Positions 44,572-53,677 of a stretch of 64,000 nucleotides of DNA are shown in pieces. Position numbers and translations under genes: made by a program. The stretch spans positions 1 through 64,000 of the forward strand of contig CAWJCH010000046.1 of the NCBI GenBank assembly GCA_963841205.1. The letters are read 5' to 3'. Source of the stretch: CAWAWP01 sp963841205 (GTDB taxonomy: Bacteria; Chloroflexota; Ktedonobacteria; Ktedonobacterales; JADMIN01). How positions within the stretch are numbered: position 1 is the stretch's first letter; each line of letters opens with the position of its first letter. The notes under the pieces are model-generated. The model saw only the letters and a list, made by a program, of their open reading frames with translations. It was not told the DNA's origin and searched no databases.

Positions 44572-46146
44572 ATCGGTACTTTGTTAGAATCTGGTAGGAT
44601 CCAGAGAGGAGCGAAAGGAGGCGACGCATGGCGGCTCTGCGTGAAACTGCGGCGGTCCCGGCCCCTTTGGAGCAGTACAGCCGGGCGTTCGATCCCCTCT
44701 TCCGGACGCACATTCAGCGCCAGCGCTTTCGCGCGTACGTGGCCGGCGTCTTGTTGCCGCGCGACCGCACCAAGACGCTGACCGCCCTGGCCGGCGCCGA
44801 GCCAATCGTGCAGGCGCAGACAGGGCCGGTGCAGCAGTTGCAGTGGTTCCTCTCGGAGTCCACCTGGGACGCGGAGGCGGTGACCAGCCGGCGGATTGCG
44901 CTGCTGCAGGCCGACCCACGGACGCGGGCCCACGGCGAGGGGGCGTTGGTGATCGACGAGACCGGCGACCGCAAAGACGGGACGAAGACGGCGCACGTGG
45001 GCTACCAGTACCTCGGCTCGATCGGCAAGGTGGCCAACGGCATCGTGGCGGTGACCAGCCTGTGGGCCGACGACCACGTCTACTACCCGCTGCACGTGCG
45101 CCCCTACACGCCCGCGGCGCGGCTGGCGGGCGGCAAGCAGCACCCCGCGTTCCGCACCAAGCCCCAGCTGGCCCTCGACCTCGTCGCCGCGGCGCGCGCC
45201 GCGGGCATCCCCTTCCGTGCCGTGGTCGCCGATAGCCTCTACGGAGAGCATCCGGAGTTCACACGGACGCTGTGGCAGGCGGACCTCCCGTTTGTGCTGG
45301 CCGTCAAGCCGTCGCAGATCGTCTGGACGCTGCCGCCCGAGCCCGAGTCGCCCTGGGAGGCGGCGGACCGGCTGCGCTGGGGCGCGCGCAACGACGCGGA
45401 GCATCCCGGAGCGTGGACGGCGGTGGTGCGGCGCTTCCACGATGGCCACGAGGAGACCTGGTGGGCGGTCGACCTGCAGCTGGGCGGCAGCTACGGACCC
45501 GCGCGCACGCATCGGTTGGTGGTGGCCACCAGCAATCCGCGCGCCCTGCCCCAGGCGAGCACCTGGTATCTCGTCACCAATCTGCCGCTGCCCGCAACGG
45601 CCCGCGCCTTTGAGCATCCCGCGCTGCCTACGGCCAATCTGCCGGAGGTCGTGCGCCTGTACGGGCTGCGTCAGTGGGTCGAGCAGGGCTACAAACAGGT
45701 CAAACAGGAGTTGGGCTGGGCTGACTTCCAGGTGCGCGCCGACCGCGCTATCCGCCGACACTGGGCGCTGGTTTGCTGTGCCTTCGCCTTCTGCTGGTGG
45801 GCCGAACGCCCGTCGGACCCGGCGCCCACCCCTGCGGCGGCCACCGCCACGTCTGCCTCCCTCCCCGTCGCGTCCGACGTGGGAGTGGGGGGAAAATGGG
45901 GCCAGCTCGACGCCGCCGAGCCTGCCGACGGACCCACGCGCCGAGTCCGACAGCTCCTTCGCGCCGCGCTCCTGGCCGAAAGCCCTGCGGCAGGTCCAGA
46001 GCTGGCTTGACCCGTGGCATGTCCTGCAGCGCTACTGGCAGAGTTGGTCGCACGCCCCGCCTCCCGCGGCGCTGCAGGCCGTGCTGGACGCCGTCGCCAG
46101 CGGTCGTCCCCTCTCTCGGTATCTGTTACTCTAACAAAGTACCGAT
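44572..46146 (+). mobile_element. IS701-like element nested in the IS5 element
   Basis: The terminal repeats ATCGGTACTTTGTTAGAAT (44572-44590) and the reversed ATCGGTACTTTGTTAGAGT (46128-46146) match at 18 of 19 positions. Between them lies one transposase. The target duplication could not be read with certainty because the ends themselves share flanking AT. Confidence 0.78.
44628..46010 (+). CDS. IS701-family transposase, C-terminal frameshift
   Basis: 460 residues as read. RDRTKTLTALAG, QWFLSESTWD, LVIDETGDRKDGTKTAHVGYQYLGSIGKVANGIVAV (first catalytic Asp), FRAVVADSLYG (second Asp) and RQWVEQGYKQVKQELGWADFQVR (Glu) are IS701 motifs. The expected C-terminal end, WPKALRQVQSWLDPWHVLQRYWQSWS, appears in another frame and finishes at 46134. 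A one-base slip around the G6/A4 run at ~45888-45897 explains this. The DDE core is intact, so the protein may still be active. Confidence 0.85.
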   Translation: MAALRETAAVPAPLEQYSRAFDPLFRTHIQRQRFRAYVAGVLLPRDRTKTLTALAGAEPIVQAQTGPVQQLQWFLSESTWDAEAVTSRRIALLQADPRTRAHGEGALVIDETGDRKDGTKTAHVGYQYLGSIGKVANGIVAVTSLWADDHVYYPLHVRPYTPAARLAGGKQHPAFRTKPQLALDLVAAARAAGIPFRAVVADSLYGEHPEFTRTLWQADLPFVLAVKPSQIVWTLPPEPESPWEAADRLRWGARNDAEHPGAWTAVVRRFHDGHEETWWAVDLQLGGSYGPARTHRLVVATSNPRALPQASTWYLVTNLPLPATARAFEHPALPTANLPEVVRLYGLRQWVEQGYKQVKQELGWADFQVRADRAIRRHWALVCCAFAFCWWAERPSDPAPTPAAATATSASLPVASDVGVGGKWGQLDAAEPADGPTRRVRQLLRAALLAESPAAGPELA

Positions 46147-46992
46147 TAGCCTTCGCTGGTCGCGAGGCGTCGCAGCATGACGCGGGTCATGATGGCATAG
46201 AGGACGCACTCCGAGGTCGTGGGCAGGAACTCATAGTCCTTGCTGGTGCGACGCCAGCGCCCGATCCAGCCGAACGTGCGTTCGACGACCCAGCGCCGCG
46301 GCAGCACCTGGAAGCCCCGCGGCATTTCCGGCGGCTCCTGCCCCGGTCCCACCCAACGCCAGCGGCGTGGCTTGCGCACGACCGCCACCGTCCAGCCCAG
46401 CGTCTGCTCCACCCACTCCTTGAAGCTGCCTTGGTAGGCGGTATCGACCCACAGATGCCGCAGGCGGGGCAGGGCGTGCGCCCGGTCGGCAATCGCTTCG
46501 AGCAACCGCTGCCCGCCCACGCCATCGGGCACGTTGGCCGGGTGGACCAGGGCTTTGACGACCAGGCCGGTCGTCTCGACCAACAGGTGGCGTTTGCGCC
46601 CCTTCACTTTCTTGCCGCCGTCAAACCCCGATGAGCTGGGCGGGCCCCTTTTCCGTGGTCTTCACACTCTGGCTGTCGACAATCCCGGCGCTGGGGGTCG
46701 TGGCTCGGCCCGCGTGCACCCGCAGGCGCTCGCGCAGGATCGTGTGGATCCGCTCCCAGTCGCCGCTCAACCGCCAGGCGCGCCAGTAGTGGTAGACCGT
46801 CTTGCACGGCGGGACGTCGTGCGGCAGCGCCCGCCAGGCGACCCCCCCACGCAGCCAGTAGCTGACGGCATCGACCACCTCGCGCAGGTCCACGCTGCGC
46901 GGCCGCCCGCCCGGCTGGGCCGCGGGCAACAACGGCGCGAGCAGCGCCCATTCCGCATCATGCAGATCGCTCGGATACCGACGACGGGCCAT
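46146..46992 (-). CDS. IS5-family transposase, two overlapping frames
   Basis: Frame A (46992 to 46621) has ARRRYPSDLHDAEWALLAPLLP, VVDAVSYWLRGGVAWRALPHDVPPCKTVYHYWRAWR and IVDSQSVKTTEKG (first Asp). Frame B (46607 to 46146) has VKGRKRHLLVETTGLVVKALVH, LWVDTAYQGSFKEWVEQ (second Asp) and RRWVVERTFGWIGRWRR (Glu). Members of the IS427 group normally join two such frames by slippage at an AAAAGGGG site, which is present here. The IS701 element inserted at the stop codon, apparently sparing the coding sequence. Confidence 0.82.
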
Positions 46993-47070
46993 ACGGCACC
47001 TCTTTCGCTGGCGCCCGTGGCTCCTCCCGCCGGCTCGCCACCTCCTGTCCCCGCACGATCCGTGCCCTTC

Positions 47071-47274
47071 TCAGTCACCCTCTAGCGACAGGTACACGTA
47101 CTCAAACCGCGTCAGCGGCGTGTCGAGCGGCTTGCCGAGCGCCTCATGCTCTGCGCGGTTCTTGCTCTCGCGCTTGCCCGCACGGGCTGCCGCCACCCGC
47201 AGGAAGCATCCCTCGCGCACCGCGCTGACTATGAGGTCGAGCACGAGACCCGTGAGCATTACCGGCCTTGCCAT
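47071..47274 (-). pseudogene. truncated helix-turn-helix (phage-terminase-like) protein
   Basis: MARPVMLTGLVLDLIVSAVREGCFLRVAAARAG resembles the N-terminal helix-turn-helix of small phage or transposon DNA-binding proteins (MARPTKLTPEVQ... type). The frame ends inside the IS5 right inverted repeat, whose bases supply EGD and the stop. The gene was therefore cut by that insertion. Confidence 0.45.
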
Positions 47275-47427
47275 CGCCTGGACCCCCTCGCATAAACTGG
47301 CGCGGGTGCGCTGTAAACGGCGCAGTGTCCTGGCATCCTCTCTGCGACTTCCCGCTCTGGCACCCGCCGGAGATACAGAGCGGGGTGGCATGGAGGTCGC
47401 GTCCGTAGGGTGCTGAGGATCACGCCA

Positions 47428-47820
47428 ATGGCGCACATCTTGGTCGTCGACGACGACGCCGACACCCGCGCGATGCTCCGGGAGGTCCTCGAGGACGAGC
47501 AGTATGCGGTCGCGGTAGCCCCCGACGGCGAAGCCGCGCTCGCCTACCTGCGCGCGCACCCCGGCCCGTTGGTCGTCGTGCTGGATTGGAAGCTGCCCGG
47601 CCTCGACGGCATCCAGGTGCTGCACGCGGTGGCCGGGGACGACACGCTGGCCCGCCGTCGCGCGTTCATCCTGCTGACGGCGGCTGTCTCGCCGGCGAGG
47701 CGGCTGCCGCCGTTGCCGCCCGCCCTAGACGTGCAGGTGATGGTCAAACCCTTCAACCTGGATGTGTTCGTGCGCGCGGTGGGCGACGCCGCCGCACGCA
47801 TCGACGATCCCGCCGCCTAG
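47428..47820 (+). CDS. single-domain response regulator (CheY-like receiver)
   Basis: 130 residues, receiver domain only. HILVVDDDADTRAMLREVLEDE has the acidic pocket, VVLDWKLPGLDGIQ the phospho-acceptor Asp, FILLTAA the conserved Thr and VMVKPFNLDVFVRAV the Lys. It has no output domain and no adjacent kinase. It sits as an island among transposons. ATG 47428 is chosen over GTG-like starts further up because the domain begins here. Confidence 0.88.
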   Translation: MAHILVVDDDADTRAMLREVLEDEQYAVAVAPDGEAALAYLRAHPGPLVVVLDWKLPGLDGIQVLHAVAGDDTLARRRAFILLTAAVSPARRLPPLPPALDVQVMVKPFNLDVFVRAVGDAAARIDDPAA

Positions 47821-48014
47821 GCCCTGCAGGGCTGGGGATGCGGGCAGGCGGTGCGAGCTCGGCCATAGCTCAGCCACCTCACTGCCGGGCTGACCGGCAG
47901 ACCGTGGGCGAACAAGCCCATCGATTGCCACTTTTCGTCCACACCAGTCGGTTAGCGTCGAAGTGGGTGATCACGGAGCGATCCCGAGGGGCGCAGCAGT
48001 CAAAACGCCGTACA
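47818..48014. repeat. ~200-bp non-coding repeat unit, copy 1
   Basis: Closely similar to 50104-50300 over its whole length (shared blocks include CACTGCCGGGCTGACCGGC, AACAAGCCCATCGATTGC and CACTTTTCGTCC). Both copies begin TAGGCCCTGCA and end ACGCCGTACA. This copy starts at the stop codon of the response regulator and ends where an IS630 copy is cut off. No reading frame or inverted repeats were found. Confidence 0.7.
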
Positions 48015-48817
48015 GCCAGGGGTGGAGCACGGCATTAGGAGCCCGTGTCACGCCGTGGGCCCGCACCTGGCCAGTGGCCGGGCGGAACAGGGTCAGCAGC
48101 TTGGCGGTGCCGTTGCGTTCATACTCGTGGGGCTGGCGGGCGGGATGGCCGTCGGGCTCCCAGCTCGCCCCGGGATACGGCACGGTCTGGTACGGGCCAG
48201 CCTCATCCTGGCAGCAGAGGGCTACCCCCGCCGCCTCCGCTCCGGCGTACGCTTGTTCGATCTGCCCCTTTCCGCTCGGCCTCGGGGTCCACCACGGTGA
48301 CGACCCCGCGCGCGCGTCGGCGTCGCGCCGTGCCGGTCGGACACCAACTGCGGGTCCCTTGGAAGGTGTAGCCCGCGGCACGCAGCACCTCGCGGATGGT
48401 CGTCGCACTCAGCTGCTCCAACCCCGCCGCCTCCTGGCGCAGCGCGCGCTCCAGCAGCACCAGTGACCACGTCGCCGTCCCGTCTGCCCGCCGCTGCGGC
48501 GGGCGCTGGAGCATCGCCAGGATGCGCGCCCGCTCCGCGGGTCCATAGGTGGGGGGATGCCCGCGCCCGTGGGCAATGTCCAGCGCGGCCAGACCCTGCT
48601 GGTTGAACCGCGCGACCACCGCGCTCACCGTCCCGCTGCGTCGGTAGCCCACCTGCTGCGCTGCCGCCTGGAAGGACGCGCCGCTGGCCACGGCGACGAG
48701 CGCCTGAGCGCGCTGCCGGCGGTCATGGCGTTCACTGCTGGCGCGCGCGCTGCGCTGGAGCTGGGCGGCTTCCGCCGCGCTCAGGGGACGGAGCGGTTCT
48801 TTCTGGGGGCGTGCCAT
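48015..48817 (-). pseudogene. IS630-family transposase, truncated
   Basis: The N-terminal winged helix (MARPQKEPLRPLSAAEAAQLQ, VAVASGASFQAAAQQVGYRRSGTVSAVVARFNQQGLAALD) runs to TFQGTRSWCPTGTARRRRARGVVTVVDPEAERKG. A +1-type frame change at the AAAGGGG near 48280 follows. It then reads IEQAYAGAEAAG and CQDEAGPYQTVPYPG (first Asp), and ends after PNAVLHPWL. The second Asp and Glu are lost. Confidence 0.8.
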
Positions 48818-48911
48818 CGGGGAGACCTCCCGACTCGATCCTGCGGCTCTGCAGCGTCACACTGTTCCCCCCGACCTTCGCATTCTGCGGGCCACTTCCC
48901 GCGTGACCCAC
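48015..48911 (-). mobile_element. IS630-family element, 3'-truncated copy
   Basis: Nearly identical to the left two-thirds of the element at 52292-53677, in reverse orientation. Its left end GTGGGTCACGCGGGAAGTGG is intact at 48911. The other end stops at CCCCTGGCT (~48015) against the 200-bp repeat. The next element begins after one TA (48912-48913). Confidence 0.8.
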
Positions 48912-48913
48912 TA

Positions 48914-50103
48914 GTGTCGGTTCAAAGTGGGTAAGCGAGAATGTGGTATCCTCGCCGGTATGAGACCTCCTATTTTTGTGCGTCCCCTCACGGACGCCGA
49001 GCGTACGGGCGTGACCGCGGGGCGGCGCTCGAAGGACACCGTTGTCTTGCGGCGCTGCCAGATCCTGCTGGCCAGCGCCCGCGGCGAGCGCGCGCCCCGC
49101 ATCGCCGAGCAGGTGGGCTGCGACGACCAAACGGTGCTTGCAGCGCTGCACGCCTTCAACGCGCGTGGGCTCGACGCGTTGCGCCAGGGCTCCTCGCGGG
49201 CCCACCATCCCCGTCCGCAAGCCTTCCCCGGCGAACGCGCCGAGCAGTTGCGCGCGCTCTTGCACCGCAGCCCGCGCGAGTTCGGCCACCCCACCAGCGT
49301 GTGGACCTTGGAGCTCGCCGCCGCGGTGAGCTGCGCCCAGGGGCTGACGGCGACCCAGGTCAGCGGCGAGACGATTCGCCTCACGCTGAAGCGCCTGGGC
49401 CTGAGCTGGATGCGCGCCAAGCAAGGGATCACCAGCCCCGACCCGGAGTACGCCCGAAAAAAAGGCGCCGCGACCGTCTGATCGCGCTGGCCACAGCGCA
49501 CCCCGACTGGGCGCTGGGCTTTGCCGATGAGGTGTGGTGGAGCCGGTTGGCCCAGCCATTCCTGCACGCCTGGGCCGAAGCGGACCACCCGCTGCGCCTG
49601 GTGGAACAGACGGTCGCCAAACACGATCCCGACCCCAAAGCCATGGCCTGCTACGGCGTCTTGCTGCGGCGCGCCCAGCAGGACGAAGCGGTCTGGCTGC
49701 GCTTCGTGGACGGCCGCCCCGTCAGCGCGCTGACGACCCCGTTCCTGGACTGGTGTTGCGGCAAACTCGCGGCGCAAGGCGTGCCGGTCTGGGTGCTGAT
49801 CTGGGACAACGCCTCCTGGCATGTCAGCAAGGCGGTGCGCGCCTGGATCCGTGCCCACAACCGTCAGGTCACGCGCCAAGGCCAGGGTGTCCGCATCCTC
49901 GCCTGCTACCTGCCGGTCAAGAGTCCCTGGCTCAACCCGATTGAGCCCAAGTGGGTCCACAGCAAACGCGCGATCGTCGAGCCCACCCGTTTGCTCAGTG
50001 CTCACGAGGTGGCCGAGCGCGTCTGCGCCTATCACGGCTGTGCCCACGAGCCTCACCTCACGCTACCTGATCCTATTCTCGACAAGGCCAGTTGATCACG
50101 CAC
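48914..50103 (+). mobile_element. IS630-family element joined by TA to its neighbour
   Basis: CTAG occurs at both borders (48911-48914 and 50103-50106), as for IS630 insertion into CTAG with TA duplication. Terminal repeats are weak (GTGTCGGTTCAAAG... against reversed GTGCGTGATCAACT...). It encodes one transposase in two frames. Confidence 0.72.
48960..50095 (+). CDS. IS630-family transposase with -1 frameshift at A7
   Basis: Frame A from ATG 48960 carries helix-turn-helix sequence (SKDTVVLRRCQILLASARGERAPRIAEQVGCDDQTV) and ends at 49481. An A7 run at 49457-49463 allows a -1 slip into frame B. Frame B has WALGFADEVWWSRL (first Asp), VWVLIWDNASWHVSK (second Asp) and SPWLNPIEPKWVHSKRAIVEP (Glu) and stops at 50095. 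The single clean slip at a homopolymer is what productive IS630 frameshifting looks like, so the enzyme may be active. Confidence 0.82.
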
Positions 50104-50300
50104 TAGGCCCTGCATGGGCTGTGGATGCGGGCAAACGGTGCAGAGCCGGGGCATAGCTGAGACACCTCACTGCCGGGCTGACCGGCTTACCTTAACGTAC
50201 AAGCCCATCGATTGCTACTTTTCGTCCTCACCAGTCGGTTTGCGTCGAACTGGGTGATCACGGAATAATCCCGGGGGGCGCAGCAGCCAAACGCCGTACA
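50104..50300. repeat. ~200-bp non-coding repeat unit, copy 2
   Basis: The partner of 47818-48014. It begins at the TA bordering the IS630 element and ends ACGCCGTACA before a terminator-like hairpin. It differs from copy 1 at scattered positions, so this is not a very recent duplication. Confidence 0.7.
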
Positions 50301-50305
50301 CCCCA

Positions 50306-50332
50306 GGCTAACCAAATTGGTTAGCCCTTTTA
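50306..50332 (+). terminator. terminator-like hairpin upstream of amt
   Basis: GGCTAACCA-AAT-TGGTTAGCC (50306-50326) is a perfect 9-bp stem followed by CTTTTA. The loop of 3 nt is tight and the stem is only moderately GC-rich. It could stop readthrough from the transposon side or be a regulatory dyad for amt. Confidence 0.5.
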
Positions 50333-50425
50333 AGGGGCACGCCCTAATTTGGTCGCTGTTGAAGTCTATCTCAGCATCGCATAGCATCTTCGCTGCTTTT
50401 GCTGAACATTCCCGCATCGACTGGC

Positions 50426-50454
50426 TTGACTCTTGACGGGTGCCATGCTACGCT
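50426..50454 (+). promoter_or_regulatory. candidate amt promoter
   Basis: TTGACT (50426-50431) and TACGCT (50449-50454) are spaced by 17 bp, about 50 bp before the chosen amt start. The -35 is near consensus; the -10 is moderate. Confidence 0.45.
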
Positions 50455-50504
50455 TGCTTGCACCATGGGGCAATGTCGCCTACATCTCAATGAGGAGAGA
50501 AGTC

Positions 50505-51791
50505 GTGGGATCTATCAACGCTGGCGATACCGCGTTCGTTCTCATCAGTGCGGCGCTTGTACTACTCATGACCCCTGGACTCGCGTTCTTCTATGGTGGA
50601 TTGGTGCGCCATAAGAACGTCCTCACCATCATGATGCAAAGCTTCATTTCGATGGGTGTTGTCACCATTCTCTGGGTAGTTGTAGGGTTCAGTCTCGCCT
50701 ACAGCGGCGATCATGGCGGCATCATCGGCGACTTCAAGTTTGCCGGACTCGCCAATGTCGGGGTGGCCCCCAACCCTCTCGCCCCGACGATTCCCTTCCT
50801 CGCCTTCTTCCTCTTCCAGCTGATGTTCGCCATCATCACCCCCGCGCTGATCAGCGGCGCGTTCGCCGACCGCGTGAGCTTTCGTGCCTATCTCGTGTTT
50901 CTCGTGCTGTGGAGCCTGCTGGTCTATATCCCATTCGTGCATTGGGTCTGGGGTGGCGGCTTCCTCGCGCAGTGGGGCGTCAAGGATTTTGCAGGTGGCA
51001 TCGTAGTGCACCTGAGCGCGGGCATGGCTGCGCTTGCCTCGGTGTTCGTAGTCGGCAAACGTAGGGTGACTGCGGACGAGAGGTTTCTCCCGCACAACAT
51101 CCCATTCGTCGCGCTCGGTGCTGGATTGCTCTGGTTCGGCTGGTTCGGTTTCAACGGAGGCAGTGCGCTAGCAGCGACTGGTGTCGCCTCGGTGGCTTTC
51201 GTGAACACCAATAGCGCGGCTGCTGCCGGAATGGTGACGTGGCTGATTCTAGCCTGGTGGCGAGAGGGCAAGCCCAGCGTCACTGGAGCGTTGACGGGCG
51301 CTGTCGCCGGCCTCGCCACCGTCACACCCGCCGCCGGCTTCGTCCCGCCGTGGGCCGCCCTTGTCATCGGTCTGCTCGCCGGCGCCATCTGCTATATCGC
51401 GGTGCAATTCCGAGTACGTCGCGACTGGGACGACGCCCTTGATGTCTGGGGGGTGCATGGCGTTGGTGGTGCCCTTGGCACTCTCTTGACGGGTGTTTTC
51501 GCGTTTGCTGCGATCAATCGGGTGAACGGGCTGTTCGCGGGGAATGCACATCAGTTGGCCGTTCAAGCGGCGGGAGTCGCCATCGCGGCAGTGTATGCCT
51601 TTGTGGTGACATTCCTCATCCTCAAAGCCATCAACGTGATCATCCCAGTGCGCGTCTCTGAGGAAGTCGAAGCGCAGGGCCTCGATGAATACCTGCATGG
51701 TGAGCCAGCGTATCAACTTGTACGCGCTGGCGCGAACGGCGAGATGTCTGTGTCGAGTACCAAGTCGACAAAGAACGAGACCACACACTAA
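50505..51791 (+). CDS. amt: ammonium transporter
   Basis: 428 residues, about 11 transmembrane helices. INAGDTAFVLISAALVLLMTPGLAFFYGGLVR is the canonical first helix. FVHWVWGGGFLAQWG and DVWGVHGVGGALGTLLTG hold the twin pore histidines. GLLWFGWFGFNGGSAL and VTPAAGFVPPWAALVIGLLAG are also conserved. I chose GTG 50505 because GGAGAG lies just upstream and GSINAG then begins a normal N-terminus. No glnK follows. It is the intact copy; a second amt is in pieces downstream. Confidence 0.95.
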   Translation: MGSINAGDTAFVLISAALVLLMTPGLAFFYGGLVRHKNVLTIMMQSFISMGVVTILWVVVGFSLAYSGDHGGIIGDFKFAGLANVGVAPNPLAPTIPFLAFFLFQLMFAIITPALISGAFADRVSFRAYLVFLVLWSLLVYIPFVHWVWGGGFLAQWGVKDFAGGIVVHLSAGMAALASVFVVGKRRVTADERFLPHNIPFVALGAGLLWFGWFGFNGGSALAATGVASVAFVNTNSAAAAGMVTWLILAWWREGKPSVTGALTGAVAGLATVTPAAGFVPPWAALVIGLLAGAICYIAVQFRVRRDWDDALDVWGVHGVGGALGTLLTGVFAFAAINRVNGLFAGNAHQLAVQAAGVAIAAVYAFVVTFLILKAINVIIPVRVSEEVEAQGLDEYLHGEPAYQLVRAGANGEMSVSSTKSTKNETTH

Positions 51792-51909
51792 CGAGCATCG
51801 CTGCACGTGCGTGAGAACAAGCAGGCGTAAGACTGAGGTGTACCCCGGAAGTTGGACAGCTGCCTATGTTAGAGTAGGGAGGGAATGCACCGAGGAGTAG
51901 GCAGCGACC

Positions 51910-52215
51910 ATGGGAACCGTACGCAAGCGCTACAGCGCAGCCTTCAAGGCGCAAGTGGCCCTAGAAGCCTGCAAAGGGCAGAAAACGCTCAGCGAGCTCG
52001 CCAGCGAGTTCGGGGTGCATCCCGTCCAGATCACCCAGTGGAAGAAGCAGGCGTTGACTGGCTTGCCCTCCCTCTTCGAGGGGGCCGCCAGTCAACGGCA
52101 CAAGGCCGACGACGCGCTGCTGGCGCAACTCTACCAAGAGATCGGCCAACTCAAAGTCGAACTCGACTGGCTGCGAAAAAAAGGGCAGATCCTGGCGGAG
52201 CGGCGCGGGCCTTAA
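51910..52215 (+). CDS. IS3 orfA (helix-turn-helix protein)
   Basis: 101 residues. RYSAAFKAQVALEACKGQKTLSELASEFGVHPVQITQWKKQAL is the HTH_Tnp_1 domain, and a leucine-zipper-like helix (LLAQLYQEIGQLKVELDWLRKK) follows. The A6G/A7 slippery site at 52176-52182 would give the -1 shift into orfB used by IS3 elements. Confidence 0.85.
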   Translation: MGTVRKRYSAAFKAQVALEACKGQKTLSELASEFGVHPVQITQWKKQALTGLPSLFEGAASQRHKADDALLAQLYQEIGQLKVELDWLRKKGQILAERRGP

Positions 52216-52291
52216 TTGAGCCGACCTCTGAGCCGATCAGCGTGGCTCGGCAGTGTGAGCTGCTCGGTGTGCCCCGCAGTACTTGGTACTA

Positions 52292-53677
52292 GTGGGTCAC
52301 GCGGGAAGTGGCCCGCAGAATGCGAAGGTCGGGGGAACAGTGTGACGCTGCAGAGCCGCAGGATCGAGTCGGGAGGTCTCCCCGATGGCACGCCCCCAGA
52401 AAGAACCGCTCCGTCCCCTGAGCGCGGCGGAAGCCGCCCAGCTCCAGCGCAGCGCGCGCGCCAGCAGTGAACGCCATGACCGCCGGCAGCGCGCTCAGGC
52501 GCTCGTCGCCGTGGCCAGCGGCGCGTCCTTCCAGGCGGCAGCGCAGCAGGTGGGCTACCGACGCAGCGGGACGGTGAGCGCGGTGGTGGCGCGGTTCAAC
52601 CAGCAGGGTCTGGCCGCGCTGGACATTGCCCACGGGCGCGGGCATCCCCCCACCTATGGACCCGCGGAGCGGGCGCGCATCCTGGCGATGCTCCAGCGCC
52701 CGCCGCAGCGGCGGGCAGACGGGACGGCGACGTGGTCACTGGTGCTGCTGGAGCGCGCGCTGCGCCAGGAGGCGGCGGGGTTGGAGCAGCTGAGTGCGAC
52801 GACCATCCGCGAGGTGCTGCGTGCCGCGGGCTACACCTTCCAAGGGACCCGAGTTGGTGTCCGACCGGCACGGCGCGACGCCGACGCGCGCGCGGGGTCG
52901 TCACCGTGGTGGACCCCGAGGCCGAGCGGAAAGGGGCAGATCGAACAAGCGTACGCCGGAGCGGAGGCGGCGGGGGTAGCCCTCTGCTGCCAGGATGAGG
53001 CTGGCCCGTACCAGACCGTGCCGTATCCCGGGGCGAGCTGGGAGCCCGACGGCCATCCCGCCCGCCAGCCCCACGAGTATGAACGCAACGGCACCGCCAA
53101 GTTGCTGACCCTGTTCCGCCCGGCCACTGGCCAGGTGCGGGCCCACGGCGTGACACGGGCTCCTAATGCCGTGCTCCACCCCTGGCTCACGGCCGAAGTG
53201 GAGCAGCTCCTGGCCACGCTGCCTGCCGTCACGATCCCCGAGGCGGAGCGCCCTGCCCTGGCGCGCTGGGAGACCTGGCTGGGCCCGTCTCGCTCCGGCC
53301 TGCTGCCGATGCCGCCGCTGCGGCTGATCCTGGTATGGGACAACCTGGCGGGGCACCTGAGCGCGGAGTTGGTCCGCTGGCTGTTCGCCCACGGCGTCTT
53401 GCCGCTGTACACCCCGCTCTCGGGCAGTTGGCTGAACATGGCCGAGTCGGTCCAACGCATCCTCGTGCGCCGGGCTCTCGCTGGCCAGCACCCCCAGACC
53501 CCTGCAAGAGATCATCACCTGGTTGGAGGAAACCGTGGCGAGCTGGAACCAGCACCGCCACCCCCTTCGTCTGGGGCGGCATGCGCCAAGCACGGCGGCA
53601 GCGCGCCCGGCTGCGGCGCTTGGGTGGCTCAGGCGCGGCGCTGCCCAATGGCGCCTCAGATTCCCGTGTGACGCCAC
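52292..53677 (+). mobile_element. IS630-family element, full-length copy nested in IS3
   Basis: The ends GTGGGTCACGCGGGAA and reversed GTGGCGTCACACGGGAA align well. CTAG occurs at both borders (52289-52292 and 53677-53680), consistent with IS630 insertion at CTAG with TA duplication. It is the same element as the truncated copy at 48015-48911. Confidence 0.85.
52385..53671 (+). pseudogene. IS630-family transposase, frame-damaged
   Basis: A single 428-codon frame, but not a faithful protein. Relative to the copy at 48817 one C is missing near 52851, so ~27 residues after TFQGTR are out of frame until GKGQIEQAY. The middle carries CQDEAGPYQTVPYPG (first Asp) and LRLILVWDNLAGH (second Asp) and GSWLNMAESVQRI (Glu). 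After QHPQ the frame is wrong again: the real end, ITWLEETVASWNQ and then FVWGGMRQARRQRAR, lies in other frames. It is probably inactive. Confidence 0.75.

Larger units (their letters stand above)
44551..47082. mobile_element. IS5-family element (IS427-like) interrupted by an IS701 element
   Basis: The left end GAGCGTGTCTGAGAAGGG (44551-44568) matches the reversed right end (47065-47082, GAGGGTGACTGAGAAGGG) at 16 of 18 positions, and TA lies outside both ends. The transposase occupies 46146-46992. An unrelated IS with its own inverted repeats (44572-46146) sits a few bases inside the left end, next to the transposase stop. Without the insert the element is about 0.95 kb, a normal IS427-group length. 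Confidence 0.75.
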
